A stretch of 12,748 nucleotides of DNA, from positions 1 through 12,748 of the forward strand of contig JAJYJX010000059.1 of the NCBI GenBank assembly GCA_021789095.1, read 5' to 3'. The position numbers and the translations under genes were made by a program. This DNA is from a bacterium. GTDB lineage: Bacteria > JAMCPX01. This document shows positions 1-7,582 of this stretch, piece after piece. The notes beneath the pieces were generated by a model. It searched no databases, was not told where the DNA came from, and was given only the letters and a program-made list of their open reading frames with translations. Numbering within the stretch: the first letter of the stretch is position 1; the number at the start of each line of letters is the position of its first letter.

Positions 1-489
1 CACATTCAATTTATTCAATTCTCTTTGCAGTTCTTCTACACTGGATACACCCGGCAGATCCATCTTATTGTACTGCAATACAAGCGGTATATCGGACAGT
101 GTCCTGCCGTAGTGCTGTATATTCTCTTCAAGGTTCTTGAAACTTTCTAAATTATCATACATCTTGTCTTTTTCAGAAGTTGCAACAAATACAACCCCGT
201 CAACATTCTTCAGCACCAGTCTCCTGGTTGCATTATAAAAAACCTGACCAGGTACAGTGTAAAGCTGGAATCTTATCTTCATTCCCTTAATCTCACCAAG
301 CTCGACAGGGAGGAAATCAAAGAAAAGCGTTCTGTCCGTCTGTGTTGCAAGGGTCATCAGTTTACCCTTGTGCTCCGGCTTCAATTTTTTGTAAATGTAT
401 TGAATATTTGTGGTCTTGCCCGACAATCCAGGACCGTAATACACTATCTTTGCATTGATTTCCTTTTTATTCGAGTTTAACAAAGCCAT
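1..489 (-). CDS. mglA: MglA-family small Ras-like GTPase (3' part cut by window edge)
   Basis: This is a cytoplasmic small GTPase of the bacterial MglA family, which sets cell polarity and directs motility or envelope machinery in species such as Myxococcus. I translated 163 codons from the ATG at 489; the family is usually about 195 residues, so the C-terminal helices lie outside the window. Visible motifs are a P-loop GPGLSGKT (residues 19-26), a switch I region TDRTLFFDFLP (51-61), the MglA-type switch II TVPGQ (78-82) in place of the Ras DxxG, and the guanine-specificity motif NKMD (141-144). Its start overlaps the preceding stop as TAATG, and an AGGAG lies about 10 bases upstream, so it looks translationally coupled to the repeat protein. 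No MglB/Roadblock partner is visible here; one could lie further left. Family assignment is firm; the role in this organism is inferred. Confidence 0.93.
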   Translation of the reverse strand, partial: MALLNSNKKEINAKIVYYGPGLSGKTTNIQYIYKKLKPEHKGKLMTLATQTDRTLFFDFLPVELGEIKGMKIRFQLYTVPGQVFYNATRRLVLKNVDGVVFVATSEKDKMYDNLESFKNLEENIQHYGRTLSDIPLVLQYNKMDLPGVSSVEELQRELNKLNV

Positions 490-1688
490 TATTTTGTATC
501 TCCTATAAGTCTTTTCGCTGTAGTAGCTACTACAGAAGAAATATTCTTGCTGTTGCTTAGATTCTTTAAATCCTGTTTTGACATAGTTTCAAGCAATTTC
601 ATAGCAATCGGGACAGGTGTTTTAGGATTTGAAACAAGAGCCTGCCTTATTCTGTAACTCTTCTGCCATTCCCTGTTTGAAGCAATCATCCTGATTACAT
701 CTTCACTTACACTGCGCGAATTAGCAATTCCGATTACCTCTCCGTCAGTTATGCGCGGGCTTTTCATAACAGATTCGATAACGACCCTGTTTGAATCCCT
801 GAGGAGTACGCCCCTTGCCTCCTTATTGCCAAGCAGGGCAAGCTTTATTTTCTGTGAAACCGTCATTTTCTGTATCCTTTGATAGAGTGTCAGTTTTTTA
901 CCTTCATCCGTACTCCCTTCACTTTCCTGTTCTTCTATCAATTCTGACGGCAAGCCTTCCATGATAAGGCTGGTTGGCAGCTCATCCATCATATTTGACG
1001 GCAGTCCTGACAGTACATCCGAGGGAAGCTGTGCTTTGGAGCTTGGCAGCATGGCAGCATCTGATGGAAGTGCTGTTTCCCGGAGGTCGGAAGGTAGGCC
1101 TGCTTGCTTATCAAGTGATGCGGCCAGGTTCGATTTCTCATCCTGGGGTATGAGATCTTTTCTCTCTATTTTTATGTTTAACTTCTTGAGTTCCTTGCTG
1201 GCCACCCTGGTGAAGAATTCCATAAGTTGATCCTTTGCAATTTTTGACAGATGCGGATTGGTTATAATGGCGTCGAATATTCTGTCGTCCTTCAAAATCC
1301 TCACCTGGTTCTTAGCAAGCAGATCCAGTATCGATTCGTTGTCTGAAGCAGCAAGTTCGACAAGCATATCATCCGAGAGGTTTTTATTTGTTATAAAAGA
1401 ATAAACGGCATTCTGGGATATCGTATGGTTGTGGTAAATAAAACTTAAAACAAAATCAGGTACATCTTCGCCAACAGCCGTATCCACCAGGTTCGACGGC
1501 AGGGATTTAAGGGTATTTACTGCATCTGTCCTCGTCTGTTCGTCACCGTTCTTATAATGGTATGAAATGACTATTAACAGCTCTTTAGGTTCAAGCGGGA
1601 CAAGTCCTTTTACGACAGCAGATACAAGCTGTTTCGGGAGGGACTCTTTCAGGTAGAGCCGTGCACTTTCTGATAAATTCTCAAACAT
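489..1688 (-). CDS. conserved protein of unknown function with LPSD-type motif array, next to mglA
   Basis: I do not recognise a named family. The 399-residue protein is soluble by eye, with no signal peptide or membrane segment. Residues about 1-170 are helical and look like degenerate HEAT or leucine-rich-variant repeats. Residues 198-249 are a low-complexity stretch carrying seven LPS or LPT motifs (LPSD, LPSD, LPSS, LPSD, LPSN, LPTS, LPSE) spaced 7-9 residues apart. Residues about 268-399 form a basic helical domain containing LALLGNKEARGVLLRD and IASNREW, which resembles a conserved uncharacterised domain I recall from Deltaproteobacteria-type genomes. The stop overlaps the mglA start (TAATG), and the gene begins one base after the SPOR-like gene's stop. 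That coupling suggests a protein acting with MglA, for example as a scaffold or effector, but this is inference only. Confidence 0.85.
   Translation of the reverse strand: MFENLSESARLYLKESLPKQLVSAVVKGLVPLEPKELLIVISYHYKNGDEQTRTDAVNTLKSLPSNLVDTAVGEDVPDFVLSFIYHNHTISQNAVYSFITNKNLSDDMLVELAASDNESILDLLAKNQVRILKDDRIFDAIITNPHLSKIAKDQLMEFFTRVASKELKKLNIKIERKDLIPQDEKSNLAASLDKQAGLPSDLRETALPSDAAMLPSSKAQLPSDVLSGLPSNMMDELPTSLIMEGLPSELIEEQESEGSTDEGKKLTLYQRIQKMTVSQKIKLALLGNKEARGVLLRDSNRVVIESVMKSPRITDGEVIGIANSRSVSEDVIRMIASNREWQKSYRIRQALVSNPKTPVPIAMKLLETMSKQDLKNLSNSKNISSVVATTAKRLIGDTK
942..1097 (-). repeat. array of seven LPS(D/N/S/E)-type protein motifs
   Basis: Inside the 399-residue protein the motif L-P-[ST]-[DNSE] starts at residues 198, 207, 214, 221, 229, 237 and 246. 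The stretch joins a helical N-terminal half to a basic C-terminal domain. Codon use differs between copies, so this is a protein-level repeat and not a recent DNA duplication. A further LPSN lies at residues 63-66. It could be a flexible linker of docking motifs; function unknown. Confidence 0.8.
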
Positions 1689-1689
1689 A

Positions 1690-2829
1690 TTATTTCACTT
1701 TTACGGTGGTTATTTTCGCTGCAATCCTTCTTACCCTTGCTATATACGCTTTTGCTTCTTTATCCGATTTAAACGGGTAAACTTTCATATTGTATGTGGA
1801 AGATACGGCCGGAGCTTCTTTTAAAAGATCCTTTAGACCGGCAGACTGAATATTTTTTATATCCGTCATGGCACGGTTTTTTGCTGAATATTTGCCCACG
1901 AGTATCCTGTAACCTCCGTCGGCTTTTACAACAGAAGCATTTGATATATTGGCAACCATGAGTTTCAGGTTGTCTGCTGTTGCCTCGCCCTCCGAAGGAT
2001 AGACCTTATCGACAAAGAGGCTGTATTGTGTGCCTGTTGTTTTATTTTCTGTAACATCAAATTTCAGGGACCTGTCAATCCTTGCGCCTATGCGCTTTGC
2101 ATCATCAAGGGCTGCTTTTGATTTGATTTTCTCAAGCAGCACTTCAAACTGCTGGGATATCTCCTGAACAGGCTGAGGCTGAACGGCCGGATGCACATTG
2201 GCCGCTACCTGTTCCTGCGGATGCTGGGAAGGCTGTTGCCGGGCTGCCGGCTGACTTGATGCGGCCTCCTTTACATTTGTGCCGTGTTCAGCCTGCCCTG
2301 TCTTCTGCCCGTTCTGGATCCCGGCTGCTGACGGAGCAGATGGAACTGTTTGAGGAGGTTTTATCTCTATTGTCTGTGTACCCTGTATACCATTCACCCT
2401 GGTCGTTTCACTCACATGATGGGTATAAATATATACAATCCCGGCAACAAGTAAAACTATAATCCCGCCAAGCGAAGCAATAATTAACTTCAGTTTACTG
2501 CTTGAGGGTTCGGTAGTCCTGGCTACCACGACCGGTTTGGCAGCGGTAACGGCGGTCTGGGATTTTGCGGCTAAAGACTGCGGTAATTCGGATATCCCGC
2601 TGGATTCTTCCCCGAATAGTGTTTCATGTGTCGCTTCATCAGGCGATTTAAGGAAGTCATCGAACAAAAGACTTTCTTCTTTCGCCGCATGATCTTCAAC
2701 TGTTTTACCGGATTGCGGTTTTTCTGGTTTCGTCTCCTCGATAATATCTTCTATCGGCGGTTTAAAAAAATTATCCTCCAGCAACTCGTCGGCAATAGTT
2801 TTTTTTGTTTCTTTTCTTTTTTCCTCCAT
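1690..2829 (-). CDS. single-pass membrane protein with Pro/Gln-rich linker and SPOR-like C-terminal region
   Basis: This is a 379-residue bitopic membrane protein. Residues 1-112 are charged and acidic and should be cytoplasmic. One hydrophobic segment spans about 114-136 (KLIIASLGGIIVLLVAGIV). A Pro/Gln/Ala-rich linker covers about 155-225, and a folded periplasmic region covers about 227-379. Within that region, YSLFVDKV (269-276) and GYRILVGKYSAKNRA (306-320) resemble the two halves of a SPOR fold, the domain that binds denuded septal peptidoglycan; MKVYPFKSDKEAKAYIARV (348-366) looks like a second, partial copy. The layout matches FtsN or DedD-like proteins, but similarity is weak and I assign no symbol. 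An AAGGGT lies about 9 bases before the start. It lies two bases after the EF-G-like gene and one base before the LPS-motif gene, so it may link that cytoplasmic set to the envelope (inferred). Confidence 0.75.
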   Translation of the reverse strand: MEEKRKETKKTIADELLEDNFFKPPIEDIIEETKPEKPQSGKTVEDHAAKEESLLFDDFLKSPDEATHETLFGEESSGISELPQSLAAKSQTAVTAAKPVVVARTTEPSSSKLKLIIASLGGIIVLLVAGIVYIYTHHVSETTRVNGIQGTQTIEIKPPQTVPSAPSAAGIQNGQKTGQAEHGTNVKEAASSQPAARQQPSQHPQEQVAANVHPAVQPQPVQEISQQFEVLLEKIKSKAALDDAKRIGARIDRSLKFDVTENKTTGTQYSLFVDKVYPSEGEATADNLKLMVANISNASVVKADGGYRILVGKYSAKNRAMTDIKNIQSAGLKDLLKEAPAVSSTYNMKVYPFKSDKEAKAYIARVRRIAAKITTVKVK

Positions 2830-2831
2830 AG

Positions 2832-4916
2832 TTATACCCTTACCTCTTTTTTGTTCCTGCTGCTAACAATCTTTTCTGATATATGTGCAGGCACCTCCTC
2901 ATAACCGTAAAATTCAATGTCGAAAGTCCCCATTCCTTTCGTTATAGACCTTAATTCATCCCCGTAAGACTGAACCTCGGATAAAGGCACATGTGCCTTT
3001 ATTACCTGTTTCTTGCTGTCATCGTGCTCCATACCGAGTATCTTGGCCCTCTTGGAATTAAGCCCTCCTATCACTTCTCCTGTAAATGCTTCGGGTACTG
3101 TTACCGTAATGAGCATAATAGGCTCAAGTAATACAGGTATAGCATTTTCCATACATTTTTTAAAAGCAAACGAACCCGCAATTTTGAACGCAAGTTCGGA
3201 TGAATCAACAACATGGTACGAGCCGTCATACACCGTTGCAACAAGGTCAACAACGGGATAACCTGCAATAAATCCTTCCGATGCGGCTTCCTTTACTCCC
3301 TTTTCAACCGCAGGTATGTATTGCCGTGGTATGGAGCCACCGACTATATTGTCCACAAATTCAACACCCTTGCCCCTGTGGAGCGGCTCAAGTTTCAACC
3401 ACACATCTCCGTATTGTCCCCTGCCGCCGGATTGCTTCTTGTACTTGCCCTGTGCCTCTGCCTTTCCCTTTATAGTTTCCTTGTACGGTATATCGGGCAA
3501 AACAAGATCCAGATCTATACCATATTTTCTTTTTGCCTTATGCATATCAATTTCCAGCTGTTCTTTCGATATACCTTCGATTATTAATTCTTTCAGCTGG
3601 GTATCTCTTCTCAGCGAAAGAGATATATCTTCTTCCAGTATTTTGTTTAAGGTTTGTGTTACTTTGTCTTCATCGCTCTTGCCTTTTGGTTTCACTGCAT
3701 ACGCAACAAGCTTTTTGGGTTTGTAGACGGGAGGAATGGACATGGAATCCTTTGCACCTTTGAGAGTATCGCCTGTCCTTGTTGCCTGAAGTTTTGCCAG
3801 CGCAATAATATCACCGCTTTCTGCCGTATCGATAAGTTTGCTCTTCTTACCTGTCATTGCATAAATATGGTTTGTCTTTTCTTCCGTCCCTGTCGCGGCA
3901 TTGTAGAGCACATTGTCCTGGGTTATCCTGCCTGAAAAAACCCTTGCATAACTCATCTTTCCTGCATATGGGTCAATGGTCGTTTTAAATACAAACAGTA
4001 CGGGTTTCTCTGTTGAAGTCCTTTTTATCTCTGCCACATCCCCGCCGTCGGCTGATTTAAGCATTACCTTATCATTGAGCTCATTATGTGAAGGAAGCCA
4101 TAAGGAACAGAATTCGAAAAGTTTATCAATCCCGATATTAAGGAGAGAAGAACCCGGTATAACAGGTAACAGTGTCCTGGATAAAACTGCCTTTTTAATG
4201 GGCTTAAATAAGTCGTCGATCTTTAGTTGCTCGTTGTTAAGATATTTCTCGAGCAATACATCGTCGCTTTCAGCAACAATCTCTATTAAACCTTTTTCAA
4301 ATTCCCCTGCATCGGAAGGGATATTCTCCGTTGTCTGTTTGGAGCGACCAGAGGCATCTCTTGCGTAAAGGTAAGTTTTTTTATCAATTAAGCTGTACAG
4401 CCCTTCAAATTTGTCACAGCTGCCTATCGGTAAGGCTACAGGAGTCAGCCTGATATTGAGGTATTTACTGTACTCTTTTACCGATCGGTTAAAATCCGCA
4501 TTCTCCGCATCCATCTTGTTTATTAAAAATATGACCGGTAAGTTGAAAATACGGGTATGTTTTATAAGGATCTCTACCTCCTGTTTTATGTCGGTTTGTG
4601 CGCTCATAAGAAATATCGCGGCATCTACAGCCTGCAGCGCATTTATCGTGTCTCCCATAAACCCGTCTTGGCTCGGCGTATCAACTATATTGAACTTTGT
4701 TCCGTTAATCTCCACAGTAGCAAGAGAAGCTGTCATGGTCGTAAGATGCTCAAACTCCTCCTGTTCCAGCACCATATTTGATGTCTTATCTATGACCTTT
4801 CCGATACTTTGAACAACCTTTGCATTGTAGAGTACAGTATCAGCCAGTTGGGTTTTCCCGCTTGCTCCAAAGCCTATAATTGCGATATTTCTTGTCCGTT
4901 CGTTGTCTTCGGTCAT
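2832..4916 (-). CDS. EF-G-like translational GTPase (FusA2-type paralogue) with degenerate G3 motif
   Basis: This is a 694-residue EF-G paralogue with the full five-domain layout: G domain to about 300, domain II about 304-390, III about 401-475, IV about 478-598, V about 599-680. Domain IV has KKQSGGRGQYGDVWLKLEP (493-511), typical of the EF-G-like FusA2 group. G1 is GFGASGKT (15-22) and not the EF-G AHIDAGKT; G4 is NKMD (133-136). The switch I Thr is kept (T60). G3, normally DTPGHVDF, reads DTPSQDGF (79-86), so both the DxxG glycine and the catalytic histidine are lost. EF-G binds the ribosome and drives translocation; this paralogue is unlikely to be the housekeeping copy. Its ATG overlaps the TPR gene's stop as ATGA, with a GGGGGAG just upstream. 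It could act on ribosomes under special conditions or as a nucleotide-dependent switch; the sequence does not decide. Confidence 0.93.
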   Translation of the reverse strand: MTEDNERTRNIAIIGFGASGKTQLADTVLYNAKVVQSIGKVIDKTSNMVLEQEEFEHLTTMTASLATVEINGTKFNIVDTPSQDGFMGDTINALQAVDAAIFLMSAQTDIKQEVEILIKHTRIFNLPVIFLINKMDAENADFNRSVKEYSKYLNIRLTPVALPIGSCDKFEGLYSLIDKKTYLYARDASGRSKQTTENIPSDAGEFEKGLIEIVAESDDVLLEKYLNNEQLKIDDLFKPIKKAVLSRTLLPVIPGSSLLNIGIDKLFEFCSLWLPSHNELNDKVMLKSADGGDVAEIKRTSTEKPVLFVFKTTIDPYAGKMSYARVFSGRITQDNVLYNAATGTEEKTNHIYAMTGKKSKLIDTAESGDIIALAKLQATRTGDTLKGAKDSMSIPPVYKPKKLVAYAVKPKGKSDEDKVTQTLNKILEEDISLSLRRDTQLKELIIEGISKEQLEIDMHKAKRKYGIDLDLVLPDIPYKETIKGKAEAQGKYKKQSGGRGQYGDVWLKLEPLHRGKGVEFVDNIVGGSIPRQYIPAVEKGVKEAASEGFIAGYPVVDLVATVYDGSYHVVDSSELAFKIAGSFAFKKCMENAIPVLLEPIMLITVTVPEAFTGEVIGGLNSKRAKILGMEHDDSKKQVIKAHVPLSEVQSYGDELRSITKGMGTFDIEFYGYEEVPAHISEKIVSSRNKKEVRV

Positions 4917-5389
4917 TTCTCCCCCTTTGACTGCCTATAAAATAATTCCCTCATTTTCCCGGCAATCTTATTTATGGTATGCTGCCGGTCCCAAAACGGG
5001 AAAACAGGCCTTTTCCTTATACCCAGTTTATTTATTTCTTTTAAAAGTCCTTTATCCTTTTTATCAACCTTTAGGCCCTTGTAAAAGGTTTTTACAGCCA
5101 TATTCCTGTTGTTAACATCAAGATACAATCTGCCAAGATTAAGGTAGAAATCAGGATGAAAAAATTCTCTTTTTATCGCTTCATTGCACAGTTCTATGCC
5201 CCGCTTATAGTTATGGCTTACTATGCCCGTGAGATAACCATAGTAAGACAAATATCGCGCTTCTATCTCGTAAATAGAGGAAGGCATATTTTCTACAAGT
5301 TTCCTGAGTATTTCAAGGGCCTCACGTGTCTTTCCTGTCTCTATGAGCTTGAGAGCTTTGTTAAACAGCTCCTCGTGTTCAGAAGCCAT
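4913..5389 (-). CDS. TPR-repeat protein
   Basis: A 158-residue cytoplasmic protein with no signal peptide or membrane segment. Tetratricopeptide-like helix pairs are visible at about residues 7-36 (KALKLIETGKTREALEILRK), about 60-78 and about 80-110 (FYLNLGRLYLDVNNRNMAVK). The C-terminal tail has a KLGIRKRPVFPFWDRQH segment (121-137), a tail I recognise from small TPR proteins of Deltaproteobacteria-type genomes. TPRs normally bind partner proteins; the partner here is unknown. A perfect AAGGAGG stands 7 bases before the ATG, the best ribosome binding site of the minus-strand operon. The stop overlaps the start of the EF-G-like gene by four bases (ATGA), so the two products are probably made together. 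Confidence 0.88.
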   Translation of the reverse strand: MASEHEELFNKALKLIETGKTREALEILRKLVENMPSSIYEIEARYLSYYGYLTGIVSHNYKRGIELCNEAIKREFFHPDFYLNLGRLYLDVNNRNMAVKTFYKGLKVDKKDKGLLKEINKLGIRKRPVFPFWDRQHTINKIAGKMRELFYRQSKGEK

Positions 5390-5396
5390 TGATAAG

Positions 5397-5403
5397 CCTC
5401 CTT
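5397..5403 (-). promoter_or_regulatory. ribosome binding site of the TPR gene
   Basis: On the minus strand this reads AAGGAGG, seven bases before the ATG at 5389. It overlaps the coaX stop codon (5402-5404). It fixes the start of the TPR gene and allows re-initiation after coaX. Confidence 0.8.
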
Positions 5404-6184
5404 AATTTGTTTTTTTAGTTATATTCTTGTTATATATTAACTTTAGCCCTTTTAAAGTCAAGAACTCATCTACTTCCTCTATAAGGGCTGAAGCAGTGCC
5501 TATAAGTTCCGCGAGTCCCCCTGTAGCAATGACCATCGGCCTGTCTTCCTTCATTTCTTTTGAAATAAGTCTTATAATACCCTCAACAAGGGCAATATAT
5601 CCATAGAATATACCCGATTGCATGCTGTTAACCGTATTTGTTCCTATAACTTTCGGAGGAGCCATTATTTCAATTCTTGGTAATTTAGATGCATGGGTAA
5701 ACAAAGCTTCAAGGGATGTACCGATACCTGGTGCTATTACACCTCCGAGATACTCCCCCTTTTTGCTAACGCAATCAAATGTCGTGGCCGTGCCAAAATC
5801 AACTATTATAAGATTTTGCCTGTACTTTTCATAACCTGCTACTGCATTTACTATTCTATCCGCTCCTACTTCCTTGGGATTATCATACAGTATACTTATG
5901 CCTGTTTTAATGCCTGGCCCGATAATAAGCGGTTTTATACCGTAAAGTTCAACGCATGCCTTTTCAAGAGACATAATAACCGGCGGAACAACACACGACA
6001 CTGCTATGCCGTCGATAGACGCAACTGCAAGCCCGTCAAGATCAAATAGTTCTTTGAGAAGCAGTTTATATTCGTCCACAGTCCTGTCCCTTGAAGTCAC
6101 AACACGCCAGTGGGTAATTAATTTGTTGTCTTCAAATACTCCGAATACTATATTTGTATTACCAACGTCTATTGCCAGCAGCAT
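5402..6184 (-). CDS. coaX: type III pantothenate kinase
   Basis: This cytoplasmic enzyme phosphorylates pantothenate to 4'-phosphopantothenate, the first step of coenzyme A synthesis. CoaX enzymes belong to the ASKHA fold, need a monovalent cation and are generally insensitive to CoA feedback. At 260 residues it has the usual length. Diagnostic motifs are all present: DVGNTN (6-11) for phosphate binding, GADRIVNAVAGYE (107-119) with the catalytic Asp, DFGTATTFD (129-137), GGVIAPG (147-153) and ATGGLAE (220-226). It lies 19 bases after birA and 12 bases before the TPR gene. The birA-coaX pairing is common in bacteria and couples two cofactor enzymes. The ribosome binding site is weak (GAGAC), so translation may depend on the upstream gene. 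The assignment is secure. Confidence 0.97.
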   Translation of the reverse strand: MLLAIDVGNTNIVFGVFEDNKLITHWRVVTSRDRTVDEYKLLLKELFDLDGLAVASIDGIAVSCVVPPVIMSLEKACVELYGIKPLIIGPGIKTGISILYDNPKEVGADRIVNAVAGYEKYRQNLIIVDFGTATTFDCVSKKGEYLGGVIAPGIGTSLEALFTHASKLPRIEIMAPPKVIGTNTVNSMQSGIFYGYIALVEGIIRLISKEMKEDRPMVIATGGLAELIGTASALIEEVDEFLTLKGLKLIYNKNITKKTN

Positions 6185-6203
6185 AATACCAGTCTCTGTA
6201 TTA

Positions 6204-6992
6204 TTAAATTAAATGAACATCTCCTGATTTTACAGCTATTGTCTCATTGTTATTACTTTTTAGCACCAATCTGCCATACTTATCAATATCTTCCACTGTG
6301 CCGCTTAACTTTTCTGTACCATTTAATATATTAACCTGTTTACCTGTCATTTTAAATCTTCGCATAAACTGTTCGCGTATGCCGTTGAACCCGTTATGGA
6401 CACAATACATATTATACCATTCATGAAATACGGTGTAAAGATAGTTAAGCACACTTGATCTATCAAATACTTTGTTTGTTAACAATCGCATCGATGTGGA
6501 TGATGTAGTAATATAATCCGGATATTCTTTTGTATCAGAATTAACATTGATCCCTATCCCTACGACAATATAAGACTTATTGTTTAAATCTGTACCAAGT
6601 GCAAGCAACACGCCGCTTATTTTCTTATCCTCAACCATTACATCATTGGGCCATTTCAACTCTGCAGGCATATTTACAAAATGCTCAATAACAATTGCAA
6701 CAACCATGCCCGCAAGAAGGCTTATTGCCGGAAAATACTCATATGAAATCTCCGGTCTTAATATAAACGAAGTATATATATTGATACGAGACGGCGAGAA
6801 CCACACCCTCCCCTGCCTGCCCCTCCCATTGCTCTGAGAATCAGCGACCACAACTGTCCATTCACCACGGCCTGTGCGTGCCAGTTCCTCCGCTAAAACA
6901 TTGGTAGATCCTACAGAATCTCGATAAATGATATCACGTATAAACGGAAGGGAATCAAGGCTATATTTTACAGTATTCTCATAGCTATACAT
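6204..6992 (-). CDS. birA: biotin--[acetyl-CoA-carboxylase] ligase, monofunctional
   Basis: This enzyme activates biotin to biotinyl-5'-AMP and attaches it to the lysine of the biotin carboxyl carrier protein of acetyl-CoA carboxylase and related enzymes. Key motifs are GSTN (28-31), the biotinyl-AMP loop GRGRQGRVW (56-64), KWPNDV (113-118), KISGVL with the conserved Lys (124-129) and GIGINVN (145-151). A small C-terminal SH3-like domain follows (about 218-262). At 262 residues it lacks the N-terminal winged helix of bifunctional BirA, so it should not repress biotin genes itself. Its start overlaps the zinc-ribbon gene's stop as TAATG and no Shine-Dalgarno sequence is visible, which implies translational coupling. 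It is followed by coaX after 19 bases. Confidence 0.97.
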   Translation of the reverse strand: MYSYENTVKYSLDSLPFIRDIIYRDSVGSTNVLAEELARTGRGEWTVVVADSQSNGRGRQGRVWFSPSRINIYTSFILRPEISYEYFPAISLLAGMVVAIVIEHFVNMPAELKWPNDVMVEDKKISGVLLALGTDLNNKSYIVVGIGINVNSDTKEYPDYITTSSTSMRLLTNKVFDRSSVLNYLYTVFHEWYNMYCVHNGFNGIREQFMRRFKMTGKQVNILNGTEKLSGTVEDIDKYGRLVLKSNNNETIAVKSGDVHLI

Positions 6993-7582
6993 TATATATG
7001 TTTAAACCCATGCACTATTGAGTTAACAAGAAAGCCGATGCTTACATGCATGTCTTCGAGTTTTATGAGCGCTGAAAACAGAAACAAAGCCGTAAACACC
7101 ACAAATATTGAAATCGCATAGTAAAAGCATGGTATAAACTTATCAGTAAGAATGGAAAGATTCAGACCTTTCGCAAAACCTTGCAATCTGTCGACTAGAC
7201 CCCCGTTTCTCCATGGGCCCCTATAGCTGTCTGATCCTGCACTGTCATTCAAATTATCAGATGTATCAATAATACTGTCCGAACCGTTTTCTATCTGGTG
7301 TATAAGATCTTGTTGAATACCGGTGATGTTGCCCCTATTGGCATAATCGCCGGTATTCCTGTGGTTTCCGGCATTCATGCTTGCTTCGGCGATTACAGGC
7401 ATGCCACCCTGTTTGTCGCGCATTTTATATTTTTCATTTTTGTTATCCGGTATCCGGTGTTCGCCCGATTTTATTGCAATAGGATTTTTACAGACAGGAC
7501 ACCTTACCATGGATATACCATTCCTGTAATTATCCTTCGTGAATATGAATTCATTGCCGCATTTGTTGCACAAAACCTTCAT
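6992..7582 (-). CDS. zinc-ribbon protein with C-terminal membrane segment
   Basis: A 196-residue protein. The N-terminus is an MJ0042-type zinc ribbon with Cys at 5, 8, 28 and 31 (CNKC and CPVC), a fold common at the start of Deltaproteobacteria-type membrane and regulatory proteins. A polar, Asn/Gly-rich region (about 40-145) has no recognisable domain. One hydrophobic segment covers about 152-173 (CFYYAISIFVVFTALFLFSAL), and a weakly amphipathic stretch follows to the C-terminus. The zinc ribbon is probably cytoplasmic and tethered by its C-terminus. A GGCGGAAG lies just before the ATG. The start overlaps the regulator's stop (ATGA) and the stop overlaps birA's start (TAATG). Function unknown; zinc binding and topology are inferred from motif and hydrophobicity. 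Confidence 0.82.
   Translation of the reverse strand: MKVLCNKCGNEFIFTKDNYRNGISMVRCPVCKNPIAIKSGEHRIPDNKNEKYKMRDKQGGMPVIAEASMNAGNHRNTGDYANRGNITGIQQDLIHQIENGSDSIIDTSDNLNDSAGSDSYRGPWRNGGLVDRLQGFAKGLNLSILTDKFIPCFYYAISIFVVFTALFLFSALIKLEDMHVSIGFLVNSIVHGFKHI

Noticed and set aside
961-1230. Plus-strand open frame of about 89 codons across the LPS-motif region
   Set aside because: It is antisense to the repeat stretch, shows no recognisable domain, and its Ser-rich product is what the complement of the repeat codons would give.
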